Assembly (NCBI GenBank): GCA_016795425.1
Contig: JAEUHG010000037.1
Location: 1 to 39,464, forward strand
Reading direction: 5' to 3'
Length of the DNA: 39,464 bases
DNA from: Verrucomicrobiales bacterium
Lineage (GTDB): Bacteria > Verrucomicrobiota > Verrucomicrobiia > Limisphaerales > CAIMTB01
Shown: one piece after another, positions 34,241-39,464 of the stretch
Position numbering within the stretch: position 1 is the first letter of the stretch
How the letters are laid out: every line of letters starts with the position of its first letter
Program-made: the position numbers and the translations under genes
Notes under the pieces: generated by a model
What the model saw: only the letters and a program-made list of their open reading frames with translations
Told to the model about the DNA's origin: nothing
Databases searched by the model: none

Positions 34241-36274
34241 TTGATTACGCCGGGAACCATCTCGCCTTCGGACTCTCCGAGATTCCCGAATCTTCCCGTC
34301 ATTCCCGACTACACACTTCTTCGGCGCATCGGTGCGGGCGCCTACGGCGAGGTTTGGCTGGCCCGCAATTCTGCCACCGGCATCTACCGTGCCGTAAAGA
34401 TTGTCCATCGCGCTCAATTCATGGATGCCCGTCCATTCGAGCGGGAATTCGAAGGCATCCGCCGGTTCGAGGTTGTTTCACGTTCGCACCCCAGTCAGGT
34501 CTCCCTGTTTCACGTCGGGAGATCCGGCCCGGAGTGCTTCTACTATGTGATGGAGTTGGCGGATCCGGTCACCACAGCTCCCTCGCCGGACCTTCCATGG
34601 CCACCTGCCACGCAGGAGCCGCTCGTTCAGGAAGGCGATCCCGACGCCTACGAACCCCGAACGCTTCGATCCGATCTGGATCACGGCCGACTCCCGGCAC
34701 AACAGGTGCTCGACCTTGGCCTCGCCCTGAGCGAGGCATTGGAGCACCTCCACGATCACGGCCTGGTCCATCGCGACGTCAAACCGTCGAATATCATCTT
34801 CGTCAATGGACGGCCCAAACTCGCCGATATCGGCTTGATCGCGGACGCGAGCGACTCGCAGTCGGTGGTGGGCACCGAGGGTTACATCGATCCCTTCGGC
34901 CCGGGAACTCCGGGGGCCGACCTCTTCGCGTTGGGCAAGGTGCTTTACGAATCCCTCACCGGATTCGATCGCCGCCGATTTCCCGAGCTTCCTGCGGACC
35001 TCCGAAAATGGCCCGACGCCCGACTCGCCTATGAACTCAACGCCATCATCGTCAGAACCTGTGCCGACCACCTAAAGGGACGGTACCCTGATGTCGCCAG
35101 GCTGCGAAACGATTTGGCCGCGTTGGCCTCCGGCCGCTCGGTGCTCGGTCGACGGAGCCGCCGCCGCTGGTTGAAAGTCGTGTTGACCCTCGGCGGGGTC
35201 GGGTCAGCGATCGGTTTGGCGCCCATGGCACTCAGGAAACTCGTCGCGTGGTCTCAAAACGACATCGTTCGCGGAGTCCGCGACGGCTACCCGGGAACCA
35301 CCCATGAGGCAGCGCTTCGGGAGTACACCTTGGCTCGAACCGCCACGGCCCGACTCACCTTCGATTCGCTAGTGGAAGGACGCCGCCACTATGAGGAAGC
35401 CGTCAGGCTGGATCCCGAGTATGCCCTGGCGATGAGCGGACTTGCCGCCAACTGGTTGATGGAAGCGGGCTACGGGCTGACTTTGGGCCGCGACACTTTT
35501 CCCCGAGCGCGTGCCCTGGCTTCGGCCGCCCTGCAAATCAATCCACGTCTCGAAGTCGCCCACGAAAAGCTGGGCAAAGTGGCCGCCTGGCTCGACTACG
35601 ATTGGACCGCTGCGGAGGCCTCCTTGAGCAAGGCCATCGAAATCACGCCCGAGAACGCGCAGTTGCACGATTCCTATGCCTGGAACCTCCTGGTTCCTCT
35701 CGGTCGATTTCGCGAGGCTCATGCCCAGATGGACGCCGCTCGGCGACTGGAACCGTTCGCGCCCACGTGGATGCTGCGGAAGGCCTGCGTCTACTATTTC
35801 GAACGCGACTCTGCGGCGGCCCTCGGGCCTTTGGAAACGCTCGTCCGCGCGGATCCGAGGGATCGAGATTCCCGCGCCTGGCAGGCGAGAGTTCTGGAGG
35901 CGCTCGGTCGGTATCCGGAGGCGCTGCAGAGTTACACCGTGCTGGAAGCATTGATTAATGAGCAACCCCGAACCCGGGCCGAATGCATCGCCGGAAGAGC
36001 CGTCACCTTGGCGCGTTCCGGCGATACGAAGGCCGCCCGCAGGCTCCTGGATGAACTCCTGGCCCGCTCGCAGGAATCCACCACCGCCCTGGCCGTCGCC
36101 GAGGTCTATGCCGCGCTCGCCGAACCTGACCCGGCCATCGCGTGGTTGGAAACCGCCTACGACCATCGCGATCCCGGAATGATTTGGATCGGCGTTGACC
36201 CGCGGCTGGACTCACTCCGTGCGGATCCCCGATTTCGGAGCTTACTCCAAAAAATGCGACTCCAGGGGCCGTAA
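34241..36274 (+). CDS. Ser/Thr protein kinase with DIG motif and TPR region
   Basis: About 677 residues. The start is TTG at 34241, the only start upstream of the kinase glycine loop in this frame. The kinase domain is about 24-300: glycine loop RIGAGAYGEVWLA, ATP lysine Lys53 (AVKIV), catalytic HRDVKPSN at 177-184, and activation segment GTEGYIDPFGPGTPGADLFALG. The metal-binding DFG is DIG (Asp196, Ile197, Gly198). The Asp is kept, so activity is likely, and DIG kinases occur in related bacteria. A transmembrane segment follows at about 311-331 (LKVVLTLGGVGSAIGLAPMAL). The C-terminal half (365-670) is helical with TPR-like units, for example ARRLEPFAPTWML and ALGRYPEALQSYTVLEALI. It resembles kinase-TPR proteins with an outward sensing or scaffold part. 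It has no sigma-factor neighbour. Confidence 0.88.
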   Translation: MITPGTISPSDSPRFPNLPVIPDYTLLRRIGAGAYGEVWLARNSATGIYRAVKIVHRAQFMDARPFEREFEGIRRFEVVSRSHPSQVSLFHVGRSGPECFYYVMELADPVTTAPSPDLPWPPATQEPLVQEGDPDAYEPRTLRSDLDHGRLPAQQVLDLGLALSEALEHLHDHGLVHRDVKPSNIIFVNGRPKLADIGLIADASDSQSVVGTEGYIDPFGPGTPGADLFALGKVLYESLTGFDRRRFPELPADLRKWPDARLAYELNAIIVRTCADHLKGRYPDVARLRNDLAALASGRSVLGRRSRRRWLKVVLTLGGVGSAIGLAPMALRKLVAWSQNDIVRGVRDGYPGTTHEAALREYTLARTATARLTFDSLVEGRRHYEEAVRLDPEYALAMSGLAANWLMEAGYGLTLGRDTFPRARALASAALQINPRLEVAHEKLGKVAAWLDYDWTAAEASLSKAIEITPENAQLHDSYAWNLLVPLGRFREAHAQMDAARRLEPFAPTWMLRKACVYYFERDSAAALGPLETLVRADPRDRDSRAWQARVLEALGRYPEALQSYTVLEALINEQPRTRAECIAGRAVTLARSGDTKAARRLLDELLARSQESTTALAVAEVYAALAEPDPAIAWLETAYDHRDPGMIWIGVDPRLDSLRADPRFRSLLQKMRLQGP

Positions 36275-36295
36275 ACGAACCTCCAATGCTGCACA

Positions 36296-38095
36296 TTAGT
36301 TCTCTGCGGTAATCATATTTGGCAAGTCCTCCTCATCCTCTTCCCTGGCCAGACCGCGAAAGAAGAGGACGCTGAGTTCTCTTGCCCCGTCGGCAACACC
36401 CTCACTCGGCAGGCCACAACACGGCTCATCGAGGTGGAAATCGACGGGGTCCGTGCGCGACACCAGCATCGATCCAGGGCTCCACCTGCCGAAAGGCGAA
36501 TGGGTGTCCGCTCCGATCCTGGTGAGGATGAAATTGAGGATTCCCGGATGATGAAGCCGCAACGTTCGCGGCGGAATCCACTGGAGCTCGATGGACTCGA
36601 GAATCTCGATGCGATGCCGCGGAGTGGCGATGGTCATATTGGCGGCTTGGGTCAGCACCAGATCGAAGAACTCGACCCCTTCCGGCACGGCGTTCGAGTG
36701 GATCTGGATCGAGATTTTCTGACTCGCGCGGCCAGATTGGAACAAAACCCGGCCACGCCAGGGCTCAAAGTCGACACCCTCGGTCGCGCTGCCCGCCACT
36801 GTTTTCACTTCGACCGACGCCGGGTTCTCCAGATTTCCCAGGCGCCGGATCTCCACGTCGATTTTGCCGGCGCCTTCCCGCACCACCCGACAGCGCCGCA
36901 TCTGCCTCACCGCGACCACGGATCGCGGTGCATGCTTCCAGTAAACTCGGCTGCGCATGCTGCGCAGCCGTTCGCCATTGACGCTGGGAAACTGAATCAC
37001 CCCCGGCGTGGGAAACTGTTCGATCTCCAACAACCCGTCGGCACGAATGAGCACGCTGCGAAGCAACGAATGCGGCATGTCACGGTGCAACACCGCCAAG
37101 AGTGTCCCGAGTGCGGCCGCGTCCGCTGGAGATCCAGAGGTCCGGTCGAAGGCGATCAAACGCGACTGCCGTTGGATGCCCACAACGGCCAGGGCCCGCC
37201 CGTCCGGCAACTCTCCGATGACCAGCAAGGGTGCCGTGACCATCGACGGGTCTCCGGTGACGTCCACGGGCTCACCGTCAAAGGTGGGATCCGTTGATCC
37301 ATTCGCTTCGTAGCGCTTCATGATCTGGCCTGCCCAATTGGTCGCGGACTCCATGACCAGCCATTTGCCGTCCGCCTGGACCACTTGCAGTTCGCGGCCT
37401 GCCGGCGGCGGAACATAAGAGGGCCAACCGATACGGGTCCGATAAGCCTCGACGTCATCCAAGGCCGCCCCTTCGTGCCGGTCCCGCGGAATCGGGACCC
37501 ATCCAGGCTCTTCCAATGACGAATAGTCCAGTGTCGAAGGCGCCGATTCATCCCGCAGAAGGACTTCGCCCAAATCGTCAAAGCCATCCTTTTCCAGTGA
37601 AATCAGCAGACGAATCTCCGGCAAGATGGGCTCGAGCGGCCCCAGAGGGTTCCCGGGATAGAGGTTGGGATAGAGTTCCACGATCTTTCCCACGGCGCGG
37701 ACCTGACCGCGTTCGAACGTGACCCATCCCTCGGGCAGCGGATAACGCCAGGGATCACGGAGGAGAACACCGCGGGTCTCCTGAGCTGTCGCGTCCTCCC
37801 TGGCCACGAAGAACTCCACCTCCGTTGAATCAAGACCTCCACGCGCCACCACATTCCGAAGCACGCCACCACCGGAAATGTCATTCATGTGCCGAGGCAC
37901 ACGTTCAAAGCGCGCACCGGAATCGGCTGCCCCACCGAGAACCGGCATGAACATCAATGCCAAGGCCAGGAACCCGCCCGAGGTCCGAAACCAACCGGCC
38001 GCAGAGAGCAGAGACAAACCGAAACTCGCGCCTTGGGACCATGAACCGAGCGGAGGCCAAGTCGCGACGGACCGCGACGTGTCCTCACGGCGCAT
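36296..38095 (-). CDS. Secreted Calx-beta protein of unknown function
   Basis: About 599 residues from ATG 38095. A hydrophobic segment FLALALMFMPVLGG near residues 42-55 suggests a signal peptide with a long N-region; a later start is possible. Residues 60-240 match nothing I recognise. A single delta-60-like unit is visible (KRYEANGSTDPTFDG). A Calx-beta domain is clear at about 410-495 (VKTVAGSATEGVDFEPWRG and VPEGVEFFDLVLTQ). The C-terminal 100 residues are unrecognised, with an adjacent Cys pair (EPCCGLPSEG). The delta-60 plus Calx-beta combination is also found, in the opposite order, in the reprolysin-like protein at 17445-20243, so the two may be distant relatives. It converges with the kinase-TPR gene, stops 21 bp apart. 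Confidence 0.7.
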   Translation of the reverse strand: MRREDTSRSVATWPPLGSWSQGASFGLSLLSAAGWFRTSGGFLALALMFMPVLGGAADSGARFERVPRHMNDISGGGVLRNVVARGGLDSTEVEFFVAREDATAQETRGVLLRDPWRYPLPEGWVTFERGQVRAVGKIVELYPNLYPGNPLGPLEPILPEIRLLISLEKDGFDDLGEVLLRDESAPSTLDYSSLEEPGWVPIPRDRHEGAALDDVEAYRTRIGWPSYVPPPAGRELQVVQADGKWLVMESATNWAGQIMKRYEANGSTDPTFDGEPVDVTGDPSMVTAPLLVIGELPDGRALAVVGIQRQSRLIAFDRTSGSPADAAALGTLLAVLHRDMPHSLLRSVLIRADGLLEIEQFPTPGVIQFPSVNGERLRSMRSRVYWKHAPRSVVAVRQMRRCRVVREGAGKIDVEIRRLGNLENPASVEVKTVAGSATEGVDFEPWRGRVLFQSGRASQKISIQIHSNAVPEGVEFFDLVLTQAANMTIATPRHRIEILESIELQWIPPRTLRLHHPGILNFILTRIGADTHSPFGRWSPGSMLVSRTDPVDFHLDEPCCGLPSEGVADGARELSVLFFRGLAREEDEEDLPNMITAEN

Positions 38096-38229
38096 GGTAA
38101 GGGCGGCAAAAATCTGAAAAGGGTGGCGGGAATAGGCGAAAAGGGTGCAGGAGGGTTAGCGGCGCGGGCAAGGCCGGAAGGGTGCCGTGGGGGCGGCAGA
38201 CGCACGGCCGGAACCCGGCCGCGGCACGG
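38096..38229 (-). terminator. Intergenic region with GC hairpin after the right-end gene
   Basis: A 7-bp perfect hairpin CGGCCGG-AAC-CCGGCCG (38205-38211 with 38215-38221) lies about ten bases past the stop of the minus-strand gene at 38230. It may be a terminator, though no T-tract follows. The rest of the gap must hold the promoter of the 38095 gene, but no consensus is visible. Confidence 0.4.
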
Positions 38230-39147
38230 TCAGCAGGCGGACGAAGCGAAGCCCTTACCCTGTACCTCCTGGTACGGTGTCCCGTCCGGGGGGCGATCCC
38301 CCAAAAGCACCGTCACCAGGTAGTCCCCCTCCCAGTACAAAGTCATCTCATCCACCGAGGGCGCCGGGCTCCCGATCTCCCAAATCCCATCCGTCAGGTA
38401 AAAGAATTCCTTGGGATAGTCCCGGATCTGGAAGTTCTCCCCCTCCCGGGCCACGGCATCCTGGCGCTGCACGCTGAAAAAGCCGCGGTGGCTGAACTGG
38501 AGGAGCTGCCGAGAAACCCGCGATTGGCTCCATTGGGTCTGCACCCCGAAGTTGGTGGCCCCCTGGAAGGAATCCTGGGGCTCGGTGACCTGGACGATCC
38601 TGCCGTCGGCTGGACCGACCCCGAGCCACGACACGGGATCCTGGCGCCAGCGCAGGCCTGAGACCTCCGCCCGACCAAGCGCCGACTCCCGGCCCCATGG
38701 CACCACCAGGATCGCGCTCGGGGCGCTCTCCCATAGGTTGAGCAGGTCCTCCAGGACCATGGCCTGGGTGTAGGGGATCGAAAGGGTGACCGAGGTCTCC
38801 CGGGTCAGGACGTCCACCGTCCAGGTGTATTGGATCCATGGGCCATCCACGACCACGGCCGGCGGGAAGTTGAATCCGGCCTCGGTCTGGTAGAACTCAG
38901 GCCCAGCCACCAAGCCGGAAAGGCGATTCAACGCAAAAACGGTGTTGGGCTCGCTGCTCCAGCCGTTGGAGGTGGCCTGCAAGTAGTGGCCCCGCACCAG
39001 GCCAGCAAAGCCCCAGGCAGCGCCCCTGGTGTCCTCACCCAGGTTGTGCCAGAGCTTCGTGACGGTGAGCCGCCGCACGCCCTGGCCGCATGGGCAATCG
39101 GTGCCATCGGACCATTCCAGGAATCCCAGGAACTCGGGCTCCGCCAT
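38230..39147 (-). CDS. Hypothetical protein, right-end unit
   Basis: About 305 residues. ATG at 39147 is preferred; a TTG two codons upstream (39153) would overlap the previous stop by four bases (TTGA). Either way translation is coupled to the upstream gene. There is no signal peptide or membrane segment. The N-terminus has a CPC motif (TDCPCGQGVRR) and the protein ends in Cys. The body looks like beta-rich sequence with many Trp and Tyr residues (YTWTVDVLTRETSVTLSIPY, GIWEIGSPAPSVDEMTLYWE). I do not recognise the family. A phage-tail or other structural origin is possible but unsupported. Confidence 0.6.
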   Translation of the reverse strand: MAEPEFLGFLEWSDGTDCPCGQGVRRLTVTKLWHNLGEDTRGAAWGFAGLVRGHYLQATSNGWSSEPNTVFALNRLSGLVAGPEFYQTEAGFNFPPAVVVDGPWIQYTWTVDVLTRETSVTLSIPYTQAMVLEDLLNLWESAPSAILVVPWGRESALGRAEVSGLRWRQDPVSWLGVGPADGRIVQVTEPQDSFQGATNFGVQTQWSQSRVSRQLLQFSHRGFFSVQRQDAVAREGENFQIRDYPKEFFYLTDGIWEIGSPAPSVDEMTLYWEGDYLVTVLLGDRPPDGTPYQEVQGKGFASSAC

Positions 39148-39149
39148 AA

Positions 39150-39464
39150 TCAATAGGGGTCGGAGCAGATGACCAGCATGCGGCGCTTTTGCCCGTTGAG
39201 GCAGATGCCCACCTCTCGGACCTTAAGCTCGGTGCCGGCGCAATCGGCGCCGTCGAGGACCACCCGGCCGGAGTTGAGTGCCACCACCAACCGCTCCAAT
39301 CCGCGCACGCCGCCTTCCCCGTTCTCTTTTGGGGTGTAGCTGCCCAGCGCCATTGCGCCAGACGGCGCCGCGCCGGTCGATCGGACGCTGGGCGCGGTGT
39401 AGTTGTAGCGAAACCGCCCCACCCGAAGTAATTCGACCAGGTCACGCGGCCCAAGGTGCTGCGG
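39150..39464 (-). CDS. Hypothetical protein, 5' end outside the window
   Basis: The frame is open from the stop at 39150 to the window edge, giving about 104 visible residues; a GTG at 39422 is a possible internal start, but sequence upstream of it (DLVELLRVGRFRYNY) looks coding, so I treat the gene as partial. The C-terminal part (GLERLVVALNSGRVVLDGADC, GICLNGQKRRMLVIC) is a compact alpha/beta stretch without a known motif. It is coupled to the next gene and probably belongs to the same operon. Confidence 0.5.
   Translation of the reverse strand, partial: PQHLGPRDLVELLRVGRFRYNYTAPSVRSTGAAPSGAMALGSYTPKENGEGGVRGLERLVVALNSGRVVLDGADCAGTELKVREVGICLNGQKRRMLVICSDPY

Noticed and set aside
34836..34844. 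DIG motif as proof of an inactive kinase
   Set aside because: The metal-binding Asp is kept and the catalytic HRD and Lys53 are intact; the middle residue of DFG varies in active kinases.

Overview
This window looks like a chromosomal segment of a free-living member of the Verrucomicrobiota (Pedosphaera/Limisphaerales-like; Planctomycetota less likely). It is GC-rich. It carries several hallmarks of that superphylum: an ECF sigma factor paired with a Ser/Thr kinase-WD40 protein, a DUF1592-type cytochrome / DUF1552 / ankyrin gene set, a CRTAC (FG-GAP plus ASPIC/UnbV) protein, and many large secreted proteins built from LamG, Ig, PA14, Calx-beta, delta-60, HAF and lamin-tail modules. No rRNA, tRNA, CRISPR array, transposase or integrase was found. 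Taxonomy is inferred from gene content only.

Layout, left to right. 1-278 is an inverted-repeat-rich intergenic stretch. 279-5366 (minus) is a giant CotH-kinase/lamin-tail surface protein. 5367-5791 is a divergent intergenic region holding a REPIN-like hairpin element. 5792-7900 (plus) encodes four tandem WW-type beta-sandwich repeats. 8152-11280 (plus) encodes a secreted protein with a duplicated ~250-residue module around a PA14-like core. 11298-12239 (minus) is a LysR regulator, divergent from a pirin gene at 12322-13038. 13056-17048 (minus) is the sigma factor/kinase-WD40 pair. 17445-20243 (minus) is a reprolysin-like protein whose zinc-binding motif has been lost, fused to Calx-beta and delta-60 repeats. 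It faces a HAF-repeat protein (20438-21484) across a 194-bp gap with three copies of one 9-mer. 21840-25502 (plus) is a LamG/Ig/PA14 protein ending in a strong terminator. 25748-30999 (plus) is the cytochrome-DUF1552-ankyrin operon. 31133-31776 is an AbrB/PIN toxin-antitoxin pair. 31926-33974 is a seven-repeat CRTAC protein. 34241-36274 is a kinase-TPR protein. 36296-38095 (minus) is a Calx-beta protein. 38230-39464 (minus) holds two genes of unknown function, the upstream one cut by the window edge.

How the parts fit. Most of the coding capacity goes to exported proteins with adhesion-type domains, each with its own signal peptide. At least six of these otherwise unrelated proteins end in a similar short C-terminal module (aromatic/aliphatic strand, S-x-DL-x-x-W, then a final F-[FLIY]-R/G-like strand within about ten residues of the stop). 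This could be a shared surface-retention or export tag. Two signalling kinases, one with its own sigma factor, one LysR and one toxin-antitoxin pair make up the regulatory content. The items most worth a second look are the dead-protease fusion, the shared C-terminal module and the covarying REPIN-like element.
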